This document shows, piece by piece, positions 1 to 7,332 of a stretch of 56,229 nt of DNA. Every line of letters starts with the position of its first letter. Position 1 is the stretch's first letter. Source of the stretch: Candidatus Manganitrophus morganii (GTDB lineage: Bacteria; Nitrospirota; Nitrospiria; SBBL01; Manganitrophaceae); assembly GCA_021651055.1 (NCBI GenBank), contig JAJHOH010000001.1, positions 4,231,059 through 4,287,287 on the forward strand, in the 5' to 3' direction. A program made the position numbers and the translations under genes. The notes under the pieces were generated by a model. That model had not been told where the DNA came from. It ran no database searches and was given only the letters and a program-made list of their open reading frames with translations.

Positions 1-82
1 TGTTGGAGTCGGTCTCGCTGCACGCGATTAAAAGAATATCGGGTTTACTCGTGGCCGGTCTATTTTCTAGGCGATCCGCCAT
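1..82 (-). CDS. N-terminal fragment of an unidentified protein (runs off the left edge)
   Basis: An ATG at 82-80 follows the trxB stop codon with no intervening base (TAA then ATG), an arrangement typical of translational coupling. The open frame reads MADRLENRPATSKPDILLIA and then CSETDSN before the edge, 27 codons in all. No family is recognisable from so few residues. The frame is open to the edge and its position behind hemQ-like/trxB suggests a third gene of that transcription unit. It could still be a chance frame. Confidence 0.45.
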   Translation of the reverse strand, partial: MADRLENRPATSKPDILLIACSETDSN

Positions 83-1054
83 TTAGTGTCCTTCCCTACC
101 GGCCGATTCGTTTTCTAGGTGATCGGATTCCAAAAATTTCTCCGCATCCATCGCCGCCATACAGCCGGTGCCGGCGGCCGTGATCGCCTGGCGATAGTTC
201 GGGTCTTGCACATCCCCCGCGGCGAAGACCCCCGGAACGTTGGTGTGCGGTGTCCCGGGCTGGGTTTTGATGTAACCGCGATCATCCAGCGCCAGCTGGC
301 CCTTGAACAGAGCGGTGTTCGGCTCATGCCCGATCGCGATGAAAACCCCGTCGATCTTCCGCTGAGAAGTCTCTCCGGTTTTCAGATTCTGGAGGACCGC
401 CGCCGAAACCGTTCCGGAAGGCCCGTCCAAAATATCGGTGATCGTCGTGTCCCAGATGAATTTGATCTTGGGGTTCTTGAACGCCTTGTCCTGCATGATC
501 TTGGAGGCGCGCAGCTTATCCCGCCGGTGAATGACGCTGACCTGATTCGCGAAACGGGTCAGAAAGGTCGCCTCCTCCATGGCGGTATCGCCCCCGCCGA
601 CGATAAAGACATCTTTCCCGCGAAAGAAAAACCCGTCGCAGGTGGCGCAGGCGGAGACGCCGTGGCCCATCAGCCGGGCCTCCGATTCAATCCCGAGCAG
701 CTTGGCCCGGGCACCGGAGCAGATGATCACCGATCGGGTCCGGTAGGTCCGCTCCCCGTCGACCACGATGCTGAAGGGGCGCTGAGAGAAATCGACGGAG
801 GTGACATCCCCGGTGATAAAGGTGGTGTCGAAGCGCTGCGCCTGCTTCTTCATCTCCAGGATCAGCTGCGGCCCCTGAATGCCGTCGGGGAATCCCGGAA
901 AGTTTTCCACGTCGGTCGTGATCATCAGCTGCCCGCCGGCTTGAGCCCCTTCGATCAAGACGGGATGAAGATTCGCCCGGGCGGCATAAATCGCCGCCGT
1001 GAGGCCGGCCGGCCCCGAGCCGATGATGATGACATTTTCGATCTTCTCCGTCAT
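83..1054 (-). CDS. trxB: Thioredoxin-disulfide reductase
   Basis: This 323-residue cytoplasmic flavoenzyme passes electrons from NADPH through FAD and a redox disulfide to thioredoxin. The sequence shows the N-terminal FAD dinucleotide motif GSGPAG (about residues 12-17), the redox pair CATC (136-139), the NADPH motif GGGDTA (about 153-158) followed by HRRDKLRA, and the C-terminal FAD signature GVFAAGDVQD. Length and motif order are those of low-molecular-weight bacterial TrxB. The gene starts 7 bp after the end of the HemQ-like gene and is followed directly by another start codon, so it lies in the middle of a minus-strand operon. No strong Shine-Dalgarno is visible before the ATG, which fits coupling to the gene upstream. 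Function is secure; substrate choice among thioredoxins cannot be told from sequence. Confidence 0.97.
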   Translation of the reverse strand: MTEKIENVIIIGSGPAGLTAAIYAARANLHPVLIEGAQAGGQLMITTDVENFPGFPDGIQGPQLILEMKKQAQRFDTTFITGDVTSVDFSQRPFSIVVDGERTYRTRSVIICSGARAKLLGIESEARLMGHGVSACATCDGFFFRGKDVFIVGGGDTAMEEATFLTRFANQVSVIHRRDKLRASKIMQDKAFKNPKIKFIWDTTITDILDGPSGTVSAAVLQNLKTGETSQRKIDGVFIAIGHEPNTALFKGQLALDDRGYIKTQPGTPHTNVPGVFAAGDVQDPNYRQAITAAGTGCMAAMDAEKFLESDHLENESAGREGH

Positions 1055-1061
1055 GTGCGGT

Positions 1062-1757
1062 TTAATTCCCCAGATCGTTCAAAGCATCCTTGAGGCTTTT
1101 TCGGACGCAGGTGAAGATCGGCGTGTCGAGCAGCGTGTACCGGCTCGCCTCGGCGTTGCGCAGCTCCATGACCAGGTCTAAAAAGTCGGAGGGATGGTCA
1201 CTCTCGAACGCCACGACGAACTCGGCATCGTCCAATCCGAAGGAGTAGGAGGTGTTGATTTTCACCGTCGGGTACTTGTGGCCGATCTCGATATGCTCAT
1301 TCATCATTCCCTGCCGGGCCGATTTGGTCAGAAGATACCATTCGCGTGTCTTGACGAAGGGATAGATGAAGAGGTATTTCGACTCTCCGGGAACGATCGT
1401 GAGGCGCTTCGACTCCTGGCCTTCGTGGGTGTGCTTGTCGACGTAGATCGACCGCTTCGTCATCGCGATATAGGAGTAGACGGTGTTCATGTATTTGCCC
1501 AGGCTGGTCGAGAGCATTTTGACCGTCATGTCCTGAAACGATTCCAGATCGTAGCTGATCCGCCAGAGCATGATATCGGTCTCGGCACGGATTCCGACCG
1601 TGGAATAAGGGATCACGAGCACCTTCGACGTGAAGCCTTCGATGGCCGCGGACAGCTCCCGTTTCCCTGCTTCCCGCTCTTCGGCCGGCAACCTTCGCCA
1701 CGCCGGATCCAACTTGTAGAAAATGTAGTTCACATACTGTCTTTTATCGTTTGCCAT
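1062..1757 (-). CDS. HemQ / chlorite dismutase-family heme protein
   Basis: A 231-residue protein of the chlorite dismutase-like superfamily, which includes coproheme decarboxylase HemQ and true chlorite dismutase. Family signatures are the YPFVKTREWYLL block (about 132-143), the likely proximal heme histidine H155 in EHIEIG, and SFGLDDAEF (about 172-180). The start is the ATG at 1757, preceded by GGAGGAGGATCG; upstream in-frame codons lack a ribosome site. No signal peptide is present, so the protein is cytoplasmic. The stretch between H155 and GLDD contains no arginine, whereas chlorite-degrading enzymes carry a distal Arg there. A HemQ-like heme-synthesis or peroxidase role is therefore the better inference. 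Coupling to trxB suggests a redox or heme-homeostasis context. Confidence 0.88.
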   Translation of the reverse strand: MANDKRQYVNYIFYKLDPAWRRLPAEEREAGKRELSAAIEGFTSKVLVIPYSTVGIRAETDIMLWRISYDLESFQDMTVKMLSTSLGKYMNTVYSYIAMTKRSIYVDKHTHEGQESKRLTIVPGESKYLFIYPFVKTREWYLLTKSARQGMMNEHIEIGHKYPTVKINTSYSFGLDDAEFVVAFESDHPSDFLDLVMELRNAEASRYTLLDTPIFTCVRKSLKDALNDLGN

Positions 1758-2058
1758 CGATCCTCCTCCAATACAATCCGCATCGCGTCGGTTCATGAAT
1801 ACAAAATTCAAATGGAGAAACCGCCTGTTCGGGATTCCCCAAAGCGGGCCGATCATACCTTTTTAAGCGCTGAAAAGCAAATGGAACGGCCAGGACTTAT
1901 TCGCCCGATTCTAGCAGCGCATCGGCGTGAAATCAACCCCAATTAGTATGGATTTCGGGTTGCGGATTGCAGATTAAAAAAGGTGTTGTAGAGACGTCCC
2001 GCCGGGACCTACATAAGAATTGGGAAACCGCACCGAAATCCATATCCGCAATTGTCTC
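1758..2058. other. Intergenic region between nfo and the HemQ-like gene
   Basis: This 301-bp stretch holds the strong ribosome site of the HemQ-like gene at its left end and a fold-back repeat (1947-2044, listed separately) beside the end of nfo. No convincing coding frame is seen. The short frames across it lack ribosome sites and recognisable content. Confidence 0.6.
1947..2044. repeat. Intergenic fold-back inverted repeat downstream of nfo
   Basis: A perfect 12-bp inverted repeat, TATGGATTTCGG at 1947-1958 and CCGAAATCCATA at 2033-2044, flanks a loop that itself contains the small palindrome GTCCCGCCGGGAC (1996-2008). A second pair, TGCGGAT near 1960 and ATCCGCA near 2044, adds to the symmetry but is not nested in the same stem. 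It could act as an nfo terminator-like structure, although there is no clean T-tract, or be a decayed dispersed intergenic repeat. Confidence 0.5.
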
Positions 2059-2952
2059 CTACTTCTGTAGTCCTCTTAAAATGGCCAGGTTTTGGATGTC
2101 CTCTTTGAGCTCTTTTCCCTTCGGGGTTTCCAGGACCATCGGCAAGCCGAAGAAACGCGGGTCGTTCATTAAAAATGAAAAGGGGGCCGTTCCCATCTTT
2201 CCCTGTCCGATGTGGTCATGCCGGTCCACCCGGCAGCCGAGCTCTTTTTTGCAATCGTTGAGATGAAAGGCTCGGACCTGTCCCAAGCCCACCGCCCGGT
2301 CGAGGGCGTCCATCGTTTCCTGGTAGTGTGTCTCGGTTCTCAAGTCATACCCGGCCGCAAAAACATGGCAGGTATCGAAGCAGACCCCGATCCGCTCCGG
2401 CGCTTTGATCCGGTCGAAAATCGCGCCGACCTCCTCGAACCGGCTCCCGATGCAGCTCCCCTGCCCGGCCGTCAGTTCGATGAGGATCTGCATTTTAAAC
2501 CGGGCGGTCCGTTGAAAAAGAAGGTTCAACGCCTCGGCTGCCCTGGAAATTCCCACCTCTTCTCCGGCCCCGAGGTGTGACCCCGGGTGGAGGACCAGAT
2601 AGGGCATCTCCAATGCCTCGACCCGCTCCATTTCGATGTAGAGCGCTTCGACCGACTTCTTCCACTCTTCTTCCTTGTCGGAGCAGAGGTTGATCAGGTA
2701 AGAGCTATGCACCATGGCGGGGAAGATCCCCGTCTCCAGGCGGGCTTTTTTAAAGTTCGCGATATCTTCTACCGTCAGCGGTTTTGCTTTCCACTGGTTG
2801 GAGTTCTTCGAGAAGATCTGAATGACATCGCACCCGGCCGTCCGCCCGCGGTAGAGCGCCTGATCGAGCCCGCCGGCCACCGACATATGCGCTCCCAAGA
2901 GGGGACGCTTCGCTTCTATTTTCCCGTCCGTTTTAGCCAATTTTTCCTCCAT
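2059..2952 (-). CDS. nfo: Deoxyribonuclease IV (AP endonuclease)
   Basis: A 297-residue TIM-barrel endonuclease IV that cleaves the phosphodiester 5' to abasic sites in base excision repair, using a trinuclear zinc cluster. Visible motifs are GAHMSVAGG near residue 20, FDTCHVFAAGYD (about 190) and HLNDCKKELG followed by DRHDHIGQG (about 235-255), which carry the metal-binding His and Asp residues. Length matches the family (about 280-300). The first 20 residues are charged and poorly conserved, so a slightly later start is possible. The gene is monocistronic in appearance and divergent from the chelatase-like gene at 3052. Confidence 0.96.
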   Translation of the reverse strand: MEEKLAKTDGKIEAKRPLLGAHMSVAGGLDQALYRGRTAGCDVIQIFSKNSNQWKAKPLTVEDIANFKKARLETGIFPAMVHSSYLINLCSDKEEEWKKSVEALYIEMERVEALEMPYLVLHPGSHLGAGEEVGISRAAEALNLLFQRTARFKMQILIELTAGQGSCIGSRFEEVGAIFDRIKAPERIGVCFDTCHVFAAGYDLRTETHYQETMDALDRAVGLGQVRAFHLNDCKKELGCRVDRHDHIGQGKMGTAPFSFLMNDPRFFGLPMVLETPKGKELKEDIQNLAILRGLQK

Positions 2953-3051
2953 GAGTCGGCCTATTCTACAGCAACCTTCTCGGTTTTTCCAGAAGCATTC
3001 GGGAGACGGTCATGTTATACTCGGCCCGTCATGACATCGATTTGACGCCGA

Positions 3052-3597
3052 ATGATAAACCCCTTTGTGAGGATTCCATTGAAGAGGGTCGTTGTTCTCG
3101 CCATGCATGGGGCGCCGGCAAACGATTTTCCCAAAAAAGAGAGGGCGGAGCTCTTTGACCTGCGGGCCAAGCTCAAGCACCCCCCCGCGGCGGAACGGAC
3201 CCCGCTCCAAGAGCGGCTTCATCAGCTCGACACGAAGATGCGGGCGTGGCCTCGAACCGCCGAGAACGATCCTTTTTTCGAAGGATCGCAGGCCCTCGCC
3301 GAACAGCTTCGGAAGGAGATGGGATGCGAAGTGGTGATCGGATTCAATGAATTTTGCGCCCCGACTGTGGATGAAGCGATCGATCGAGCGGCGGCCGTCG
3401 GAGCGGAGCAGGTGATCGTCGTTACGCCGATGATGACCCCCGGCGGCGCCCACTCCAAAGCGGAAATTCCCGAGGCGATCGAGCAAGCCCGCCGCCGCCA
3501 CCCGGGCCTTTCCATTCTGTATGCCTGGCCGTTTGAAACCGCAGAGGTCGCGCGGTTCTTGGCAGGCCAGATCGGGCTGTTCATCTCAAAAACGTAA
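3052..3597 (+). CDS. CbiX/SirB-like tetrapyrrole chelatase-family protein
   Basis: A 181-residue protein resembling the class II chelatases that insert cobalt or iron into sirohydrochlorin. The N-terminal strand VVVLAMHGAP carries the expected metal-binding histidine, and VVTPMMTPGGAHSKAEIPEA matches the second conserved block with a His after GG. The C-terminus (WPFETAEVARFLAG) also fits the family. It is longer than a single CbiX domain (about 120 residues) because of an inserted charged segment at about 30-75. No cobalamin or siroheme genes lie nearby, so the substrate is unknown. A TATACT -10-like box lies at about 3015. Family membership is likely; enzymatic activity is inferred. Confidence 0.8.
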   Translation: MINPFVRIPLKRVVVLAMHGAPANDFPKKERAELFDLRAKLKHPPAAERTPLQERLHQLDTKMRAWPRTAENDPFFEGSQALAEQLRKEMGCEVVIGFNEFCAPTVDEAIDRAAAVGAEQVIVVTPMMTPGGAHSKAEIPEAIEQARRRHPGLSILYAWPFETAEVARFLAGQIGLFISKT

Positions 3598-3624
3598 TTA
3601 CCCATCCCACGGAAGAGAGGAAAC

Positions 3625-3885
3625 GTGTTTCGCGAAGAGAAGACGTTCGTGTTGAGGTTTAGTTTGGAAGCCCGGTTTCTCGAAAATTACGACGGAGAGG
3701 AAGACGACTACGCCTGGCTAAAGCGGTGGGAGGGGCAAATCAAGCCGGAAATCCTCAAGTCGATCTTCACCCTCTTGCGCCGGCACCCCGATCTGAAAGC
3801 CCACATTCGGAACCGGGGAATTTCCGCCGAGGATGAGGTTGAGATTGTGATAGAGAAAGATTTTTCGGAGGCAGAAGGGCAATGA
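3625..3885 (+). CDS. Conserved-looking small protein of unknown function
   Basis: An 86-residue acidic protein with a GTG start preceded by the ribosome site GAGAGGAAAC. It begins MFREEKTFVLRFSLEARF and contains a central aromatic/acidic stretch (EDDYAWLKRWEGQIKPEILK) and a C-terminal EDEVEIVIEKDF. No signal peptide, membrane segment or metal motif is visible. It starts 27 bp after the chelatase-like gene on the same strand, so the two are probably co-transcribed. Family not recognised. Confidence 0.7.
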   Translation: MFREEKTFVLRFSLEARFLENYDGEEDDYAWLKRWEGQIKPEILKSIFTLLRRHPDLKAHIRNRGISAEDEVEIVIEKDFSEAEGQ

Positions 3886-3916
3886 ATTTCAACGGATGGT
3901 CAGCTTGGTTTGAAAG

Positions 3917-4234
3917 TTAAACCGTTTTTCTTTTTTGGCTGGAGCGGGCCCAGTCGCTCAAATAATCAATCAACGGCCGAAGGGTTTCCGGGACCGCGGC
4001 TTCATCGGCAAAAACTTCCTTCCGCTTTCCCCCTTCTTCCACCTTGATCCGATATTGAAAACGGTCGCCCCCCGGAAGGTTCGATTTAAGGGAGGTCGGC
4101 AGGTTGAAAAAACGCCCCTCTTCGATCAGGCGGCGCAGCCGATCCGCTTCCGTCGAAGGAAGGGTATCCGTATCGATCCGGACGGCCAATCGCATTCCTG
4201 CGAAGCCGCCGCTTCTCGTGAAATCGATCTTCAT
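3917..4234 (-). CDS. Emfourin-like protease inhibitor
   Basis: A 105-residue protein resembling emfourin, the small inhibitor of M4 (thermolysin/protealysin-type) metalloproteases. It begins MKIDFTRSGGFAGMRLAV and continues with IDTDTLPSTEADRLRRLIEE, a FFNLP motif, PGGDRFQYRI and an acidic DEAAVPETLRPLIDYL helix; these are the typical landmarks. In characterised cases the inhibitor gene is paired with its M4 protease, but no protease of that class lies next to it here. No signal peptide is visible, so it is cytoplasmic. Assignment rests on pattern recognition of the family. Confidence 0.75.
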   Translation of the reverse strand: MKIDFTRSGGFAGMRLAVRIDTDTLPSTEADRLRRLIEEGRFFNLPTSLKSNLPGGDRFQYRIKVEEGGKRKEVFADEAAVPETLRPLIDYLSDWARSSQKRKTV

Positions 4235-4375
4235 CCGATCCTCTTTATCCCGGTTCCGGGTGAGAATGATCGAGCGTTCCTGTGGAATCCGTCAATAAAT
4301 CAATCTACCATGTTCGGTTTGAAGAAGACAAGCGGCGGCGGGAGGGAGCATTTCTCTGACGAGAGCGGCAGAATT

Positions 4376-4408
4376 GAACAACGGCGTATCGGGTCTCCGC
4401 CGTTGTTC
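4376..4408 (-). terminator. Hairpin downstream of the receiver gene
   Basis: A perfect 11-bp stem, GAACAACGGCG (4376-4386) with CGCCGTTGTTC (4398-4408), around an 11-nt loop starts 11 bp after the stop of the receiver gene. The following minus-strand sequence is only moderately T-rich (AATTCT), so it is a terminator-like hairpin rather than a textbook intrinsic terminator. Confidence 0.55.
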
Positions 4409-4419
4409 TCCTGCGTCTG

Positions 4420-4911
4420 TTAGACCGTCGGTTTTTTGTCGACGGCGGAGCAGTAGGCAAACGCTCCCAACTGAAAAGTGATTTTTTCACGAAGAAGAAG
4501 AAACGGCAGAAAAATCGATTTCAGGGAAGGCGGAGAAGATCGGTCGTTCCCCAAATATTCCTCAACTTTCCGCAAGACCTCGGCGGGGTGGATCGGCTTG
4601 ACCAGATATTCGCTGGCGCCCACTTCCAGACCGCGTTTCCGCGATTCCGGGTCTTTTCTCGCCGTGATCATGAGAATCGGAATGCCGCGTGTTTCCGTGC
4701 TTCCCTTGATCTCTTGGCAAACCTCGAAGCCGTCCATTTTCGGCATCATGATATCGAGCAGGATCAGAGCGGGATGCTCCTGACGGACCATTTCGACCGC
4801 CTCGGCTCCGTTTTTCGCAACAGAGACGGCGTAGCCTCCTCTTTTCAGGACTGCCGACAAAATATGGATGGCGTCCTGGTTGTCATCAACGATTAATACT
4901 CTCTTTGACAT
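4420..4911 (-). CDS. Single-domain response regulator with C-terminal tail
   Basis: A 163-residue CheY-like receiver. Residues 1-120 show the receiver motifs: VLIVDDNQDA with the acidic pair, the phospho-acceptor Asp in LILLDIMMPKMDG, the conserved Thr in MITA and the Lys in LVKPIHP. After the receiver about 40 residues continue (SSPPSLKSIFLPFLLLREKI...), a hydrophobic segment unlike any output domain, which might be a localisation or dimerisation tail. The ATG follows GAAGGGAGTTCCG. No histidine kinase is adjacent; the hybrid kinases at 44.7-52 kb lie far away. Partner and output are unknown. Confidence 0.88.
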   Translation of the reverse strand: MSKRVLIVDDNQDAIHILSAVLKRGGYAVSVAKNGAEAVEMVRQEHPALILLDIMMPKMDGFEVCQEIKGSTETRGIPILMITARKDPESRKRGLEVGASEYLVKPIHPAEVLRKVEEYLGNDRSSPPSLKSIFLPFLLLREKITFQLGAFAYCSAVDKKPTV

Positions 4912-5049
4912 CGGAACTCCCTTCTTTTTATAAAGATACGGCGGAAGGTAAAATTTCCTCTTCCGCTCGAAATGGAGAAATGATTGAAATTAAATTTTGG
5001 TATAAATCAGTACGGCTTTGGGAAAGAGCGAAACTTTTAAAAAGGCATC

Positions 5050-5127
5050 TGGTGTCCCCACGGGGATTTGAACCCCGGTTACCGCCGTGAAAGGGCGATG
5101 TCCTAGGCCGGGCTAGACGATGGGGAC
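5050..5127 (-). tRNA. tRNA-Glu (anticodon TTC), CCA encoded
   Basis: On the minus strand a full cloverleaf can be traced: acceptor GTCCCCA (5127-5121) pairs with TGGGGAC (5060-5054), the anticodon loop reads CTTTCAC with TTC at 34-36, and the T arm is CGGGGTTCAAATCCCCG. The genomic sequence continues ACCA, so the discriminator A and the 3' CCA (5052-5050) are encoded. Anticodon TTC specifies glutamate. A consensus-like promoter precedes it and a short T-run follows it. Confidence 0.96.
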
Positions 5128-5144
5128 CCAAAGGGCATCGCCGG

Positions 5145-5174
5145 ATACTAGCCGAGACGATGCAAACATGTCAA
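5145..5174 (-). promoter_or_regulatory. Promoter of tRNA-Glu
   Basis: On the minus strand TTGACA (5174-5169) and TAGTAT (5150-5145) are separated by 18 bp. The expected transcription start is about 10 bp before the mature tRNA 5' end, as usual for tRNA genes. Confidence 0.75.
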
Positions 5175-5965
5175 GCCTTTTTGCATGAGAATGAGTCTTT
5201 CTCCGCGATTGAAGCCTATTTTGTGAGTGGCCGGATCGGGAAAGCCGTCCTGAAATGAAGGACCGATCCAGGCGTTCCCGCGGTCGATCGAGAGAACACA
5301 TTCATGATTATCACCGAGGATGGAGGCAACCCGTGCGGCCGGAGCTCGGCATTTTCACACATGGCAATTGCAAAATCTTCTTGAACCGGTTTGGACGAAA
5401 CCTCAGCCTGAACCGTGTTTGGAAGCTGAAAATAAATGCTCACTTTTACCCAAAGTAGGGAAGATCACATTGCCGAATGACGCATCGAATCAGAAATCGG
5501 TAGGGTGATTTTTAAATTTTCTTCGAAATTGTGATTTTTTTCTCGGGTTAATAGAAGGTCGATTCCTCCGGTTCAAAGGGGCGCTCAAAATAGAAGTGCC
5601 CCCTGCAGACGTCCTGTGTTTATTGTCCGGACCTCTTTTTCTCAGAACCGGCTCGGTCGGCCGGCGTCTGTGATTTTTTTGCACAAGGAAGGCGCCAGCG
5701 GTCTATAAATCGCTTATGTGGCCGGATTTTACGGCATTCGTTTTGCAAATTTTGTTTTGATGCAGACCGATCTTTCTCTGCTTTGAAAAGAATGCTGCCC
5801 CAGATCAGTCCCCTAACTGAAACAGACAGATTACTCTTTCATATGGTCGATGCGCATTCTCGAACGGTTTGGGAGAGATCGGATGCTTATTTACAAGAGA
5901 CACTGGAAGAGGGTCTTTCATGTGATTCGGCAAAAAAATCTTGGCCTATTGATCCGGAGGGGAAA
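5175..5965. other. Long intergenic region without a convincing gene
   Basis: About 790 bp between the tRNA promoter and the eda start. It is AT-richer than its surroundings, with T-runs at about 5510-5540 and 5660. One minus-strand GTG frame (5216-5443, 75 codons) and a plus-strand frame leading into eda (5783-5965) are open, but neither has a clear ribosome site or a recognisable product. It may be the remains of a lost gene; no transposase or repeat copy was recognised. Confidence 0.5.
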
Positions 5966-6613
5966 ATGTTAAATGACGTGCTTGAGCGTATTACCAGAGA
6001 AAAAATTATCGCAGTCATTCGAACCGAAAATGCCGATCAAGCCGTGAAGACCGTGCAGGCCGTCATGGAAGGGGGGGTTTGTATTTTTGAAATATCCTAC
6101 ACCATTCCGGATGCGCAGGACGTTATTCGGGAATTGATGAAGGAAAGGAATATCCTGGTGGGCGCCGGGACGGTGCTGACTCTCCGTGAAGCGCGCTCGG
6201 CGATCGGTCTGGGTTGTCACTTTGTTGCCTCACCGGTCGGAAACCTGGAAATGGTTCCGGTTTGCCGAGACGGCAACGTCGCCTGTATATTAGGAGCCTC
6301 GACTCCGTCCGAAATTTATACGGCAATGCGTGGAGGGGCGAATATGGTCAAAGTTTTCCCCGTCGATGCCCTCGGCGGCCCGGATTATATCGATGAGATC
6401 CTCAAGCCGCTCCCCTTCCTTAAAATCATTCCGGCGGGGGTCAAGAGTTATGACTCGTTTAAAGAGTACCTCTCCATCGGCGTGGAGGCGATTGCTTTGG
6501 GAAGTTTGCTGACTCCCCGCAAACATGTGGAGAGCCAAAATTACGAGGCGATTACGCGCGAGGCGAAAAAGTTCTCTTCCCTTCGGGATGACCTTCTCCG
6601 CAAAGCGGCATAG
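5966..6613 (+). CDS. eda: KDPG / KHG aldolase
   Basis: A 215-residue class I aldolase that splits 2-keto-3-deoxy-6-phosphogluconate into pyruvate and glyceraldehyde 3-phosphate, the last Entner-Doudoroff step, and also acts on 2-keto-4-hydroxyglutarate. The Schiff-base lysine is in GGANMVKVFPVDALGG, the phosphate/acid-base region is FEISYTIPDA, and VGAGTVLT and PAGVKSYDSF are conserved strands of the barrel. The start at 5966 has GGAGGGGAAA in front and gives the usual family length. The frame is open for 61 more codons upstream, but that extension is not aldolase-like. No edd or sugar genes adjoin, so the physiological role is uncertain. A terminator-like hairpin follows. Confidence 0.9.
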   Translation: MLNDVLERITREKIIAVIRTENADQAVKTVQAVMEGGVCIFEISYTIPDAQDVIRELMKERNILVGAGTVLTLREARSAIGLGCHFVASPVGNLEMVPVCRDGNVACILGASTPSEIYTAMRGGANMVKVFPVDALGGPDYIDEILKPLPFLKIIPAGVKSYDSFKEYLSIGVEAIALGSLLTPRKHVESQNYEAITREAKKFSSLRDDLLRKAA

Positions 6614-6640
6614 CGTCGGTCCGACACGGATTCATTGAAG

Positions 6641-6708
6641 ACGGATTAGAGAGATCGGAGCGGTGACACAAATCTTGTTCACTCCCGTCCTCATCTAATC
6701 CGTTTTTA
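6641..6708 (+). terminator. Probable rho-independent terminator of eda
   Basis: Arms ACGGATTAGA (6641-6650) and TCTAATCCGT (6694-6703) form a 10-bp stem enclosing a further imperfect hairpin (GTGA...TCAC). It is followed by TTTTATTT. The position is 27 bp after the eda stop. Confidence 0.65.
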
Positions 6709-6720
6709 TTTCCTCATCAC

Positions 6721-6750
6721 TTTACCCTTCTGCATCAGTTCGGGTATAGT
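6721..6750 (+). promoter_or_regulatory. Putative promoter of aat, implying a leaderless transcript
   Basis: TTTACC (6721-6726) and TATAGT (6745-6750) are 18 bp apart. Transcription would begin at about 6757, the A of the aat ATG, and no Shine-Dalgarno is present between the -10 and the start codon. Confidence 0.5.
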
Positions 6751-6756
6751 CTCTCC

Positions 6757-7332
6757 ATGCAGATCTCCCTTACCCCCGAACTCCTTGAGGCCGCCTATCG
6801 CCAGGGAATCTTTCCGATGGCCGACGGGGGAGAAATTCGATGGTACTCTCCCGATCCCCGGGGGATCATCGATTTCGAATCTTTCCATCTCCCGAAGCGG
6901 CTGGCCAGGACCATTCGCCGGGGACCTTTTGAAATTGTGATCAACCGGAACTTGGAGGCGGTGATTCGGGCCTGCGCCTCTCGGCAAGAGACCTGGATCA
7001 ACGAGGAGATCATCCGGGCCTATCTGGCGCTTCACCGGTCCGGCAAGGCCCATTCTGTGGAAGCTTATGCGGAGGGAACCCTGGCGGGAGGGCTATATGG
7101 GGTCGCGCTCGGCGGCGCTTTTATGGGGGAGTCGATGTTTACCGTTCAGCGGGACGCCTCGAAGGTCTGCCTCGCCTTTTTGGTCGAGCGTCTTAAAAAT
7201 AGGGGCTACCTTCTCCTCGATACGCAGTTCATTACCTCCCACTTGCAGAGTTTCGGCGCCGTCGAGATTTCACGCCCGGAGTACATGAGACGTCTTGAGA
7301 AGGCGCTGGCCCTCGATTGCCGGTTCGATTAA
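6757..7332 (+). CDS. aat: Leucyl/phenylalanyl-tRNA-protein transferase
   Basis: This 191-residue enzyme moves Leu or Phe from aminoacyl-tRNA to proteins with N-terminal Arg or Lys, making them substrates for ClpS-ClpAP degradation (N-end rule). Signature blocks are YRQGIFPMAD near the N-terminus, WYSPDPRG, the ETWI segment, GGLYGVALGGAFMGESMF, and the LLDTQFITSHLQSFGAVEI block. It is slightly shorter than the Escherichia coli protein, mainly at the N-terminus. The stop overlaps the stop of the convergent CPBP protease gene by 4 bp. An aat gene implies that ClpS-type degradation operates in the organism. Confidence 0.95.
   Translation: MQISLTPELLEAAYRQGIFPMADGGEIRWYSPDPRGIIDFESFHLPKRLARTIRRGPFEIVINRNLEAVIRACASRQETWINEEIIRAYLALHRSGKAHSVEAYAEGTLAGGLYGVALGGAFMGESMFTVQRDASKVCLAFLVERLKNRGYLLLDTQFITSHLQSFGAVEISRPEYMRRLEKALALDCRFD

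Noticed and set aside
119-1093. Long plus-strand open frame opposite trxB
   Set aside because: Exactly antisense to a certain TrxB gene; no ribosome site and no protein-like motif.
1062-1757. True chlorite dismutase
   Set aside because: No arginine lies in the stretch after the proximal His where chlorite dismutases have it, and no signal peptide is present.
5216-5443. Minus-strand GTG frame of 75 codons in the tRNA-eda gap
   Set aside because: No clear ribosome site, no recognised motif, and low coding character. It could be a small gene but cannot be supported.
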